Assembly (NCBI GenBank): GCA_048498395.1
Contig: JBEHYB010000002.1
Span: 1-57,464 of the forward strand
Direction: 5' to 3'
DNA length: 57,464 bases
Source of the DNA: Micavibrio_B sp048498395
GTDB lineage: Bacteria > Pseudomonadota > Alphaproteobacteria > Micavibrionales > Micavibrionaceae
Each line of letters begins with the position of its first letter. Within the stretch, counting starts at the first letter, position 1. The notes beneath the pieces were generated by a model. The model worked only from the letters and a program-made list of their open reading frames with translations, was not told the DNA's origin and ran no database searches. Positions 15,277 to 23,469 of the stretch are shown here, piece by piece. A program made the translations under genes and the position numbers.

Positions 15277-16068
15277 CTAGGCCGCCTTTTCCTTGTTCTT
15301 CTGTGCGACCCAGATCGCCTCAAGTTCCTCAAGCGTGCAATCTTTCATATCCTTAGATTGAGCTTTAACTTCACGCTCTATGCCATTGAAACGCCTGTAG
15401 AATTTCTGATTGCACTTCGTCAGCGCCGTTTCACAGTCCACGCCAAGCTTGCGCCCGAGATTTACAAATGCAAACAACAGGTCACCGAACTCTTCTTCTA
15501 TTTTACTTGAAGAGTTTGCTTTAATCTCTTGTTTTAACTCAATAATCTCTTCTTCAATCTTGTCGAAAACCTGTTGTGCGTCCGGCCAGTCGAAGCCCAC
15601 TTTCGAGGCCTTTTTCTGCAGCTTTTGCGCCCTCATCAGGGCCGGAAAGTTGACGGGGACCTCATCCAAAATACTGTTTTGGGGCAGGGACTTAAGCCCC
15701 CTCTCGCGCTGTTTTATATCGTCCCACTGGGCGAGAACGGCTTCCGCATCCTTGGCGGTCGTTTCGCCGAAGACATGGGGGTGGCGTGAAACCATCTTGT
15801 CGGCGATTCCGCGCGCCACGTCGTCGAAGGTGAAGAGGTTCTGCTGGCGTGCCATTTCGGACTGGAAGACGACCTGCAGCAGCAGATCGCCCAGCTCTTC
15901 GCGGAAGTTGTCCATATCGCCCCTGGCGATCGCGTCCTGCACCTCGAATGCTTCCTCGATGGCGTAGGGCGCAAGGCTCGCGAAGTCCTGCTCCAGATCC
16001 CACGGACAACCGCCATTCGGATCGCGCAGACGGGTCATCACTTTCAGCAATTCGTCGATACCGGCCAT
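15277..16068 (-). CDS. mazG: Nucleoside triphosphate pyrophosphohydrolase MazG
   Basis: MazG hydrolyses NTPs to NMP and pyrophosphate, cleaning nucleotide pools. The product has two tandem MazG domains: the first with CPWDLEQDFASLAPYAIEEAFE and EELGDLLLQVVFQ (the EExxE/ExxD metal-binding helices), the second with KIEEEIIELKQE and KIEEEFGDLLFAFVNL. I chose the ATG at 16068 (MAGIDELLKVM) because GGGAGA lies 8 bases upstream; an ATG at 16101 would add 11 residues without support. It is divergent from the asparaginase gene. Confidence 0.93.
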   Translation of the reverse strand: MAGIDELLKVMTRLRDPNGGCPWDLEQDFASLAPYAIEEAFEVQDAIARGDMDNFREELGDLLLQVVFQSEMARQQNLFTFDDVARGIADKMVSRHPHVFGETTAKDAEAVLAQWDDIKQRERGLKSLPQNSILDEVPVNFPALMRAQKLQKKASKVGFDWPDAQQVFDKIEEEIIELKQEIKANSSSKIEEEFGDLLFAFVNLGRKLGVDCETALTKCNQKFYRRFNGIEREVKAQSKDMKDCTLEELEAIWVAQKNKEKAA

Positions 16069-16093
16069 TCTCGAATCTCCCTTTGCGTCTGGT

Positions 16094-16122
16094 TTGTCCA
16101 AGGAACATTATTTTGTTATACA
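16094..16122 (+). promoter_or_regulatory. Possible promoter for a leaderless asparaginase transcript
   Basis: TTGTCC (16094-16099) and TATACA (16117-16122) are 17 bases apart. The ATG at 16129 starts 7 bases after the -10 element and has no ribosome binding site, so transcription could begin at or near the start codon. Confidence 0.4.
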
Positions 16123-16128
16123 TTTCAA

Positions 16129-17109
16129 ATGAATAAACAGCCCAGAATTGCCCTGATCACAACCGGCGGCACGATCGCCATGGCGGCCACAGCGCAGAAC
16201 GACAAAGGGGTCGTCAAGTTCACCTCAAGACAGCTCACAGAGGCCGTTCCGCAGATAACGGAGATCGCGCTGATCGAGCCGGTAGACCTGTTGTCCAAGG
16301 CATCGCAAAGCCTGACTTTCGCTGATTTCCTGACGCTGCATGCCAAAATCATGGAACTGGCCCCATCCTGTGACGGGATTGTCATCACGCACGGAACGAA
16401 CACGCTGGAGGAGACCGCTTTCGCGCTTTCCCTGCTGCTCGATCTTAAAATCCCTGTCGTCCTGACGGGGGCCATGCGCCGCGCCGATATGCCCGGTGCC
16501 GACGGCCCGGCGAACCTTCTGGATGCCGTGCGGGTCGCGTGCTCAGAAGCCGCGAAAGGCAACGGCGTTCTGGTCGTCATGAACGGCGAGATTATCTCCG
16601 GGCTTTTTGCGAAGAAGCAGCATAGCTTCCTGCCGCAGGCATTCTCGAGCCAAGCCATCGGCTGGGTCGCCGAAGACCGCGTCCGCATATTCTTCAAGCC
16701 AACGGTTTCGAAGCCAGTCCTGAAAATAGGGGCCAAAACAGCCAATATTTTAACGCTGGAATGCGGGTTCGATGCCAAGGGGCCGGAATTCGAATGCATC
16801 GATTATTCGAAGATCGACGCGCTGATTTTGAACATGACCGGTGTCGGCCACATATCCGAAAACGCCGTTCCGGCAGTGGCCGCAATCGCCAAGGAAATCC
16901 CTGTCATTTTCGCAAGCCGCACGGGTGCCGGCGAGACATTCAAAGCCTATTACGGCTCACCCGGGACGGAAGGCGATTTACTGTCAAAAGGATTGATCGC
17001 CGGTGGCTTTCTGAACTCGCGGCAAATCAGGATGCTGCTTTTGATTGCATTTTCAAGCGGCGATCAAAGTCACGAACAGATCAAAGCGCTTCTGTCGTAT
17101 TTCAATTAG
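16129..17109 (+). CDS. L-asparaginase-like amidohydrolase
   Basis: Bacterial L-asparaginases hydrolyse asparagine to aspartate and ammonia. The 326-residue protein has the first signature LITTGGTIAM (nucleophilic Thr12), the second signature as THGTNTLEETA and the downstream GAMRRADMPGADGPANLLDA. In the family the second signature reads HGTDT; the Asp that binds the substrate is here Asn91 (codon AAC). A lysine in AKKQHSF occupies the place of the catalytic lysine. Substrate or activity may therefore differ. No signal peptide is present, so it is cytoplasmic. Confidence 0.85.
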   Translation: MNKQPRIALITTGGTIAMAATAQNDKGVVKFTSRQLTEAVPQITEIALIEPVDLLSKASQSLTFADFLTLHAKIMELAPSCDGIVITHGTNTLEETAFALSLLLDLKIPVVLTGAMRRADMPGADGPANLLDAVRVACSEAAKGNGVLVVMNGEIISGLFAKKQHSFLPQAFSSQAIGWVAEDRVRIFFKPTVSKPVLKIGAKTANILTLECGFDAKGPEFECIDYSKIDALILNMTGVGHISENAVPAVAAIAKEIPVIFASRTGAGETFKAYYGSPGTEGDLLSKGLIAGGFLNSRQIRMLLLIAFSSGDQSHEQIKALLSYFN

Positions 17110-17115
17110 GAAGGA

Positions 17116-17652
17116 TTATCCCAGAGCTTTCGGCGCGATGACCGGCGCTGCATAGGACACATCCGTCGCGACAGGAACCAGTTGCTCGACCTTCTCGGCA
17201 ATTGCGCCTGCATTCAGACCCAGTGCCGCAGAAGCAGTCAGTACCGCCGCAAGCCCAAGGCCCGCACCGCGCTTGTAAGCCCGGTGGTCGCCGGTATTGT
17301 TCGGAATGTCGTAATGACGATTTTGATACAAGTAAGCCTGATCGTCGTCGCCTTTAGTAATATAGGATACGTCATGGCCCAGAATAACCCGGCGCGCCTT
17401 GTTAAGCGCAAGCACGGCCCAGACTGCGGCCGCGCCCAGCAAAAGCTGCTCATTTGAAATATCAAAGCTGTCAATCACCGCGATGTCGGCACCTTTGGCG
17501 GCTACAGTGAATAACGCTGTTAAAACTGCCGTATTGCGAACAGTGTTGACCGCGGCATTCGCGAAATCGCCGATCGCATCAAGCCTTTCCTGAAGCGGAA
17601 AGCGCATTTTCGAGGGAAATGAAGTAGAACTTCCGTCACCTATTGTTGGCAT
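17116..17652 (-). CDS. Hypothetical Ala-rich membrane protein
   Basis: The 178-residue protein has three hydrophobic segments (VLTALFTVAAKGA, LLLGAAAVWAVLAL and GLGLAAVLTASAALGL), a hydrophilic Tyr-rich stretch between the second and third (YITKGDDDQAYLYQNRHYDIP), and an Ala/Pro tail. I recognise no family. AGGAG lies just before the ATG. It follows the 17668 gene by 15 bases on the same strand, and the two share segment order, so they may be diverged paralogues. Confidence 0.7.
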   Translation of the reverse strand: MPTIGDGSSTSFPSKMRFPLQERLDAIGDFANAAVNTVRNTAVLTALFTVAAKGADIAVIDSFDISNEQLLLGAAAVWAVLALNKARRVILGHDVSYITKGDDDQAYLYQNRHYDIPNNTGDHRAYKRGAGLGLAAVLTASAALGLNAGAIAEKVEQLVPVATDVSYAAPVIAPKALG

Positions 17653-17667
17653 ATTTTTTACTCCTCT

Positions 17668-18252
17668 TTACGCATTAACTGGAGCAGGCTGCACATGCAG
17701 GGCAGCCGCGATTGCAGTGTTTGTTTGCAATGAATCTGCCGAAGCGGAAGATCCCGCCATGGCAAAATGCTCGCGAAGCGCCGTAATGCCGTCCGCAATC
17801 GGTGCGGTCGGGATAGCCAAGGCGGCAAATGCGGCAACTGTCGCGCATAATCTTGCGGTTCTCGCGCCGGTGCTTTTGAAACTGCCGGTGCCGAGAGAAA
17901 CATGTAACTGCTTGCCAGGCTCGCGGAATTCAAGACTTACGGTCGTGTCGTCTTTGCGCTTCGATCCCATCTGGCCGACGAATATCGCCGTCAAAGCCGT
18001 ACCGGCGCAGAAGGCAATTTTCGCGACATCCAGATCGATGGTCAGGGCCTGCACGAATTCGGGAGGTGGATTGCTGGCGGCGTTAAAAGCCGCCATCGTC
18101 AGACCAGCGAATGTTCCGGTCACGCCGCCGCCGATCAAGGAGGCGGAAAGACCTTTTCTGAACTGGGACCAGATATTGTCATTGGCGACCTTGTTCATGG
18201 CCTCACGTTGGTTGCCGTTATAGGATGTTGGCTCGTGACTTGTGCCTGGCAT
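17668..18252 (-). CDS. Hypothetical membrane protein, first of a pair
   Basis: The 194-residue protein has a hydrophilic N-terminus, two hydrophobic segments (SLIGGGVTGTFAGLTMAAF and IAFCAGTALTAIFVG), a basic turn (GSKRK), a hydrophilic stretch (DTTVSLEFREPGKQLHVSL), a third hydrophobic segment (CATVAAFAALAIP) and an Ala-rich tail. An internal ATG (about 18198) could be the true start, since no strong ribosome binding site is seen before 18252. It is divergent from the glycosyltransferase gene at 18518. No function is recognised. Confidence 0.65.
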   Translation of the reverse strand: MPGTSHEPTSYNGNQREAMNKVANDNIWSQFRKGLSASLIGGGVTGTFAGLTMAAFNAASNPPPEFVQALTIDLDVAKIAFCAGTALTAIFVGQMGSKRKDDTTVSLEFREPGKQLHVSLGTGSFKSTGARTARLCATVAAFAALAIPTAPIADGITALREHFAMAGSSASADSLQTNTAIAAALHVQPAPVNA

Positions 18253-18454
18253 ACGCAGAAACTCCCGGAATTAAAATAAACTTATAAAAACAATATAATT
18301 TCGGATATCACAGCGCGCCGAATCCATGCAAACTTAATCGAAAGAGCCGTAAGGGAGCCTGAGGGGCCTGGGGGATTTGGAGCCTGAAACCCTGAAATTC
18401 GCCCTGATCATGATGTGATAATGTATATTATGGGAAATAAAATATCAGATTATA

Positions 18455-18482
18455 TTGACATAATATATATACAGGTTATAAA
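18455..18482 (+). promoter_or_regulatory. Sigma70-like promoter for the 18518 gene
   Basis: TTGACA (18455-18460) and TATAAA (18477-18482) are separated by 16 bases in a very AT-rich stretch (18415-18485). The rest of the 265-base gap from 18253 shows no further recognisable element. Confidence 0.6.
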
Positions 18483-18517
18483 ATGGGCAGTTTTCATGCG
18501 TTGAGTAAGAGATTTTC

Positions 18518-19378
18518 ATGCCGGGTTTATTGAGTAATCTGTTCGGTCCTCGATCTAAAATCGATGAAATTCCGCCGCGCAAAACGATCATGAATTACGT
18601 CTGGATCAACGCCCGCAAAACCATCCGCGATGAAACCACGCCCTTGTGCTGCGTGCCGCTGCATTACATTGACAACGCCATTGAGAACGCCAGAAAGAAC
18701 CCAACCGTTGATACCAGGCTCTGGGTCGATCATGACATGCTGGACCGCCAAAGCCTTTCATATCTTCAGGACCATCTCGCAGCCTCCGGCGCAAGGAACC
18801 TGACGCTCCATGACCTCCGGGCCATTCCGTCCTATGCCCAGAACAGCCTGTTTGATCCGGACAAGCCCAAGAACATCTGGCTGCGCGTCGATCTGGCGCG
18901 ATTACTGGCCGTGCGCCATTGTCTGAGCGAAGCTGATGCCGAGGATGTTTTCTATTCGGATTTTGATATCAACGGCATGTTTCTTAACCATCCGAATAAA
19001 ACCAAAAGTCTTAACGAAACCGGCCTCGCGCTCGTGACACAACCTGTCGTTAAGAAATTAATCAATTTCGAAAAGATCTTTGCTTTTCACGCTGTCGACC
19101 AACAGCCTTATGTTGAAAACTCTTATTTCGGCATCCGCAAATCAGTGATCGATCCGCAATTTCTCGACCAGCTCATAACAGCATCAGAAAAAGCGGCCAT
19201 TTCCAAAGACGTTTACAGAGGCGCTCTCTATGATTGCTTTCTCAAACATGCCTTCAAAGTCTTTGCGGACAATGTGGCCGCCACGCAAATGGCGGTACCG
19301 GCGGCTCGCGACTGTTATTATAAAATCCCTGTAAATCCTCACTATATCGAGGCCGGCATTAACGCGAGAATGTCATGA
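18518..19378 (+). CDS. DXD glycosyltransferase-like protein, possible effector
   Basis: The 286-residue protein looks like the GT-A fold of sugar transferases with a DXD motif (GT32 and toxin-type families): MNYVWIN near the start corresponds to the IHxIW motif, WLRVDLARLLAVRHCL to the SDxxR helix, and VFYSDFDING to the DXD strand. Such enzymes occur both in polysaccharide synthesis and as secreted effectors that modify host or prey proteins. No secretion signal is visible. It has its own promoter and no polysaccharide genes nearby. Function is inferred from motifs only. Confidence 0.55.
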   Translation: MPGLLSNLFGPRSKIDEIPPRKTIMNYVWINARKTIRDETTPLCCVPLHYIDNAIENARKNPTVDTRLWVDHDMLDRQSLSYLQDHLAASGARNLTLHDLRAIPSYAQNSLFDPDKPKNIWLRVDLARLLAVRHCLSEADAEDVFYSDFDINGMFLNHPNKTKSLNETGLALVTQPVVKKLINFEKIFAFHAVDQQPYVENSYFGIRKSVIDPQFLDQLITASEKAAISKDVYRGALYDCFLKHAFKVFADNVAATQMAVPAARDCYYKIPVNPHYIEAGINARMS

Positions 19379-19534
19379 TAGGGTTTCTAAGAGAAATTTT
19401 TTCCGAGAAAACGGGATTCCGCCTGAAAAATATTTGATAGAAGTTCAGGAAAAATGCGGATACCAGATTCCCGCGAACCCTGCCTATGCAGGCGTTTCGC
19501 TCCCCTACGCGGAAATCGAATTTTCCCCTACTTT

Positions 19535-20320
19535 TTAGTCTTTATCGAGACTCGACAGCATCGCCTGCGCAGCCGGTGAAAGCCATTTATCGGGGCTTCT
19601 CTGCCAGGGAGTTACGTCCGTTGGCACCGTATAATATTTTTTGATCTGCGCGACATAAGGTTTGAATGTCGATTGATCCCCGAATAATTCCATAAATTTT
19701 GTAGATGCTACAAGCGCATCGTTTAAAGTCCAGAATTTAGTTGCACTAGAAAAGCGATCGCAAAGACGTGAATCATAATATGCACCGGAATAGCCAAATT
19801 TAAGATTATTGTCTTTATCTTCTCCAAGCAGAATAAATTCCATGTCCTTTCCGACAGCTGTATTCGCCACCTGTCCAAAAGCGCTTGAAATGGACTGTTT
19901 CCAGGCCACGTCCCTCAGGAAGGCTTTGGCATCTTCCTTTTTTACATTATTGGCTTCGACAAGCTGATCCATTTCACACTTGATATTATTATATTTATTA
20001 AGTTCTTCGAGATCCTTTGCTTCGATTTTATATCCGGCCAGATTCAGGAACAGCGTGTGAATTTTGAGATCATCGAGATTGACCTGATCTGCCTTATGCG
20101 CGCTCTTTTGCGATTGTATCGTTTTAAGATTATCCAGGACTGCCTGCGGCGAAGCAATGACATGATAATTTGCCTGATTTGAACCGAAGAATGGATAACC
20201 TGAATTCTCGTCATGCTCCACGCGGCAGACGCTGCCGTCCTTGTAAGCTCCTTCGATGACGTACCCGGCCGGCAGACTGGTAATCGTTGTCAGGCCTTCA
20301 ACTTTAGTAATCTGGGTCAT
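19535..20320 (-). CDS. Hypothetical protein (261 aa)
   Basis: The ATG at 20320 (MTQITKVEGL) has GGAG 8 bases upstream and is preferred to one 18 bases earlier. The product is soluble and hydrophilic, with a region rich in Lys, Asp and Asn (NNIKCEMDQLVEANNVKKEDAKAFLRD) and aromatic residues towards the end (KKYYTVPTDVTPWQRSPDKW). No signal peptide, membrane segment or known motif is visible. It is convergent with the glycosyltransferase gene, with 156 bases between them in which I see no feature. It forms part of the accessory-looking interval from 14.3 kb. Confidence 0.65.
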   Translation of the reverse strand: MTQITKVEGLTTITSLPAGYVIEGAYKDGSVCRVEHDENSGYPFFGSNQANYHVIASPQAVLDNLKTIQSQKSAHKADQVNLDDLKIHTLFLNLAGYKIEAKDLEELNKYNNIKCEMDQLVEANNVKKEDAKAFLRDVAWKQSISSAFGQVANTAVGKDMEFILLGEDKDNNLKFGYSGAYYDSRLCDRFSSATKFWTLNDALVASTKFMELFGDQSTFKPYVAQIKKYYTVPTDVTPWQRSPDKWLSPAAQAMLSSLDKD

Positions 20321-20386
20321 TGCTTCTACTCCACTCAATGCCCCAGTCGTAGCATGGAGGATAAAAACCTGTCAAATATATGAAAA

Positions 20387-21439
20387 CTAAGCCGAACGGC
20401 CCTTAAATAACAGGCTGGAATCGCCATAAGAGTAGAAACGATAGCCGTGATGGATGGCATGCTGGTAAGCCTCCTGCATCACATCAAAGCCCGCGAAGGC
20501 GCAGACCAGCATGAACAAAGTCGATTTCGGCAGGTGAAAATTCGTGACCAGCAGATCGACGATTTTAAATTTATAACCGGGCGTGATGAAGATATCGGTG
20601 TCGTCCTTGAAAGGCCGGACCTGACCGTCCGTAGCCGTTGCGGATTCAAGCAGACGTAACGCCGTGGTCCCGACTGCGATCACACGACCGCCCGCCGCTT
20701 TCGCCTCGTTAATCGCGCGTGCCGCAGGTGCCGTGATCTCGCCCCACTCGGCATGCATTTTATGTTGCGTCGTATCCTCGACCTTGACCGGCAGGAAGGT
20801 TCCCGCTCCGACATGAAGCGTTAATGTCACCTGATGCACGCCCTTGGCTTCGAGCGCATCGAGGACCTGTTGCGTGAAGTGCAGGGAGGCGGTCGGCGCG
20901 GCGACGGCCCCTTCCCTCTTCGCAAAAATCGTCTGGTAATCAGTGTTATCCTGCTCATCGATGCCGCGTTTGCTGGCGATATAGGGCGGCAGGGGCATCT
21001 GTCCGACATCGATCAGCCGGGATTCAAGAAGACCCGGCGCGACATCGAAACGCAGTGTCAGCTGGCCGATCTGGTCGTCGCTCGATACGTCCGTCACAAA
21101 GGCGCGCAGAGACGGTCCGAATTCGATCACGTCGTCCTTGCGGAATTTCTTTACTTTTTTCGCAAAGGCGATCCATTCGACGGGACCGAGACGTTTGTGA
21201 AGGTTGCATTCAACATCGATGCCTCGGCATGTGCCGTAAAGCTGCGCCGGGATGACCTTGGTATCGTTGAAAACGATCACGTCGCCGGCATCAAGGTAAT
21301 CGATCAGGTCGAGGAATTTCTGGTCGTAGATATTTCCACCACCATCGACAACCATCATCCGGCTGGAATCTTTAGGCTCGACAGGACGCAACGCAATCCG
21401 GTCCTCGGGGAGATCAAAATCGAACAAATCTACGTTCAT
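20387..21439 (-). CDS. queA: S-adenosylmethionine:tRNA ribosyltransferase-isomerase
   Basis: QueA transfers and isomerises the ribosyl group of SAM onto 7-aminomethyl-7-deazaguanine in tRNA, giving epoxyqueuosine. The 350-residue protein shows the family N-terminus FDFDLPEDRIALRPVEPKDSSRMMV, the VIFNDTKVIPAQLYG motif and the C-terminal TNFHLPKSTLFMLVCAFAG with FYSYGDSSLL. It is the last gene of the long minus-strand run; its ATG overlaps the upstream MBL gene's stop by one base. tgt, often nearby, is not in the window. Confidence 0.95.
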   Translation of the reverse strand: MNVDLFDFDLPEDRIALRPVEPKDSSRMMVVDGGGNIYDQKFLDLIDYLDAGDVIVFNDTKVIPAQLYGTCRGIDVECNLHKRLGPVEWIAFAKKVKKFRKDDVIEFGPSLRAFVTDVSSDDQIGQLTLRFDVAPGLLESRLIDVGQMPLPPYIASKRGIDEQDNTDYQTIFAKREGAVAAPTASLHFTQQVLDALEAKGVHQVTLTLHVGAGTFLPVKVEDTTQHKMHAEWGEITAPAARAINEAKAAGGRVIAVGTTALRLLESATATDGQVRPFKDDTDIFITPGYKFKIVDLLVTNFHLPKSTLFMLVCAFAGFDVMQEAYQHAIHHGYRFYSYGDSSLLFKGRSA

Positions 21440-22227
21440 TACAGGCTCGCCGCTATCTTCAAGCCGTCATAAGCGGGAGCGATTCCGGCCGGGAGCGTTT
21501 TAATCAATGTCTGGTAATCGAGATCGTGCTTCATATGCGTCAGATATATCTGCGTTGCGCCTATGCGGGCATTGAATTCCTGGATACGCTGAAGATTGAA
21601 ATGGATAATCGGATTTTCATGATACAGATTTGCGCCGTCGACGATCCATGTCTTGATCCCCTTCAGGATCTCGACCGATTTTTCTTCAAGACTGATAATA
21701 TCCGTCGAATAACCAACATCGCCGAAACGATAACCGAGCGTCCGGCTATGGCCATGATCCTGCACGAAGGGCGTAAACGAGATATCGCCAACTTCCTGAC
21801 GCACACCGAAATCATCGTCCACAAAAACATGCGGCGCGACAATCGCCGGGTAATATTTTGATTGCTGGCGGAACAGGTATTCGAACCGGCGTTCGGTTTC
21901 CTCAAGCGTTTCAGGCAGCATATAAACCGGCATCTTGCGCTTCGCGCGGTCATGGAACGGACGAATATCATCAACCCCGTTCACATGGTCGGAATGCGCA
22001 TGTGTATACAAAATCGCATCGATGGATTTGATATTTTCACGGTTGATCTGCTGTTTGAAATCCGGCCCCGTATCAATCACGATACTTGTTTTTTGCGTAC
22101 GCACGCAAATGGATGGCCGTGTACGGATATTCTTCGGCTCATGCGGATCGCATTGACCCCAGTCATTGCCTATGCGCGGTGTACCTGCGGAATCCCCACA
22201 GCCTAAAACGATTAACTCGGCTTGCAT
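21439..22227 (-). CDS. Metallo-beta-lactamase fold hydrolase, PhnP-like
   Basis: The 262-residue protein has the metal-binding motif THAHSDHVNG, an N-terminal LIVLGCGDSAGTPRIGNDWGQC typical of the PhnP-like subgroup, DTGPDFKQQ and later DHGHSRTLGYRF and THMKHDLDY, which complete the metal ligands. These enzymes act on phosphodiesters such as cyclic nucleotides; the exact substrate is unknown. In alphaproteobacteria the gene regularly follows metG-tatD, as here. It overlaps tatD by 16 bases and queA by one. Confidence 0.88.
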   Translation of the reverse strand: MQAELIVLGCGDSAGTPRIGNDWGQCDPHEPKNIRTRPSICVRTQKTSIVIDTGPDFKQQINRENIKSIDAILYTHAHSDHVNGVDDIRPFHDRAKRKMPVYMLPETLEETERRFEYLFRQQSKYYPAIVAPHVFVDDDFGVRQEVGDISFTPFVQDHGHSRTLGYRFGDVGYSTDIISLEEKSVEILKGIKTWIVDGANLYHENPIIHFNLQRIQEFNARIGATQIYLTHMKHDLDYQTLIKTLPAGIAPAYDGLKIAASL

Positions 22228-23009
22228 CTGTCAAACAACCTGTAAAAATTCTCTTTTGTAATCCGCGCCATCTCTTCCGGCGCGATCCCATGCACCTCGG
22301 CCAGACGTTTGCCCGTATGAATGACATAGGCCGGCTGGTTGGTTTTTCCACGATAAGGCTCGGGCGCGAGATACGGCGCGTCCGTCTCAACCAGCAGACG
22401 GTCAAGCGGAACCTCTTTGGCAATAGCGCGCAGTTCTTCCATTTTCTTGAACGTAATCATGCCGGAGAAGGACAGGTGAAACCCGAGCTCAAGCGCTTCG
22501 ATCCCCATTTTAGGGCTCGAGGAAAAACAATGCATGATGCCGCGCATCCCCTTCCCGCCCGTTTCCTCGCGGATCAGTCGGATAATATCGTCATCGGCAT
22601 CGCGCGCATGGATAACGATCGGCAAGCCGGTTTCAAGACAGACCTGAATATGCTTGCGGAAGGAGGCGTGCTGGTCGTCACGCGCCGAGAGGTCATAGAA
22701 ATAATCGAGGCCGCTCTCGCCGACACCGACGATTTTTTTATTGGCTTTGATCTTCGCGACGATATCGGCGACAGACAAAGCTTTCTCTTCCTCGACGCTC
22801 GCATCGTGCGGATGGGTACCGATCGTGCACCAGACGTTTTTATGCGGCTCAACCGCCGCAAGAATGGTCGGCAATTCCTCGACGATCCGGCAATTGATCA
22901 CCATCATCGCCTCAACGCCTGCGTCATTCGCGTTTTTGATCAATTGCTCCGGCGAGCCGAGCTCGCGGATTTTTTCATGCGTGATATGACAGTGTGAATC
23001 GACCCACAT
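22212..23009 (-). CDS. tatD: TatD-family metal-dependent DNase
   Basis: The 265-residue protein has the TatD signature residues: VDSHCHI near the start, IGTHPHDASV, GVGESGLDYFYD, the IVIHARDADDD strand, the HCFSS motif and VETDAPYLAPEPYRG near the end. TatD proteins are TIM-barrel 3'-exonucleases thought to act in DNA repair or degradation. It lies in the order metG, transporter-like gene, tatD, MBL, and overlaps the next gene by 16 bases. Confidence 0.93.
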   Translation of the reverse strand: MWVDSHCHITHEKIRELGSPEQLIKNANDAGVEAMMVINCRIVEELPTILAAVEPHKNVWCTIGTHPHDASVEEEKALSVADIVAKIKANKKIVGVGESGLDYFYDLSARDDQHASFRKHIQVCLETGLPIVIHARDADDDIIRLIREETGGKGMRGIMHCFSSSPKMGIEALELGFHLSFSGMITFKKMEELRAIAKEVPLDRLLVETDAPYLAPEPYRGKTNQPAYVIHTGKRLAEVHGIAPEEMARITKENFYRLFDRCKPS

Positions 23010-23013
23010 GATT

Positions 23014-23469
23014 TCAGCTCTTCAACAGAATGACGGATACGCCGGAGAAAATCAGAATTCCACCTAAAAGCGTATACAAATTCATATGATTTTCACGGAA
23101 GAACACCCACGAAAAAAGCACAACCAGAAACGGATAGGCAATTTCAATCAAGCTCGATAACGACGCATTCTTCATCTGGATGCTGCTAAACACAAAAGCG
23201 TTACCGAAGATAAAGGCGAACATCGATCCCAATATAAAAAGAACGATTGTCGAATTTTTTAAAAGATCCAACTGCCCGCGAACATCCCCGCCTTGCGTAA
23301 AATACAGAAACAACGGATAGGCGATAACCTGTCCTGCAACCATGCAACTTAAGAAAAGATAAGGGCTGACACCTAATTTAAAAATACGCTCGGACAGCAT
23401 ATAGCCAAGCCCCCAACAAATCGACGCCCCGACCGCCAGAAAAAACCAGAGATGGGAGCTCAAGTTCAT
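23014..23469 (-). CDS. Half-size EamA/DMT-family membrane protein
   Basis: The 151-residue protein consists almost entirely of hydrophobic segments: WFFLAVGASICWGLGYML, PYLFLSCMVAGQVIAYPLFLYF, TIVLFILGSMFAFIFGNAFVF, EIAYPFLVVLFSWVFF and LLGGILIFSGVSVILL. The SLSSLIEIAYPFLVVLFSWVFFRE stretch resembles one EamA repeat; full-size EamA transporters have two. It may work as a dimer, as small multidrug-type proteins do. Its start overlaps the metG stop by four bases. I do not regard it as a usual member of this operon. Confidence 0.75.
   Translation of the reverse strand: MNLSSHLWFFLAVGASICWGLGYMLSERIFKLGVSPYLFLSCMVAGQVIAYPLFLYFTQGGDVRGQLDLLKNSTIVLFILGSMFAFIFGNAFVFSSIQMKNASLSSLIEIAYPFLVVLFSWVFFRENHMNLYTLLGGILIFSGVSVILLKS

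Noticed and set aside
14377..20320. Prophage or classical genomic island
   Set aside because: There are no phage, integrase or transposase genes and mazG is embedded in it; it is only an orphan-rich stretch.
22086..22997. A plus-strand frame of 303 codons
   Set aside because: It is antisense to the MBL and tatD genes, which have intact metal-binding motifs.
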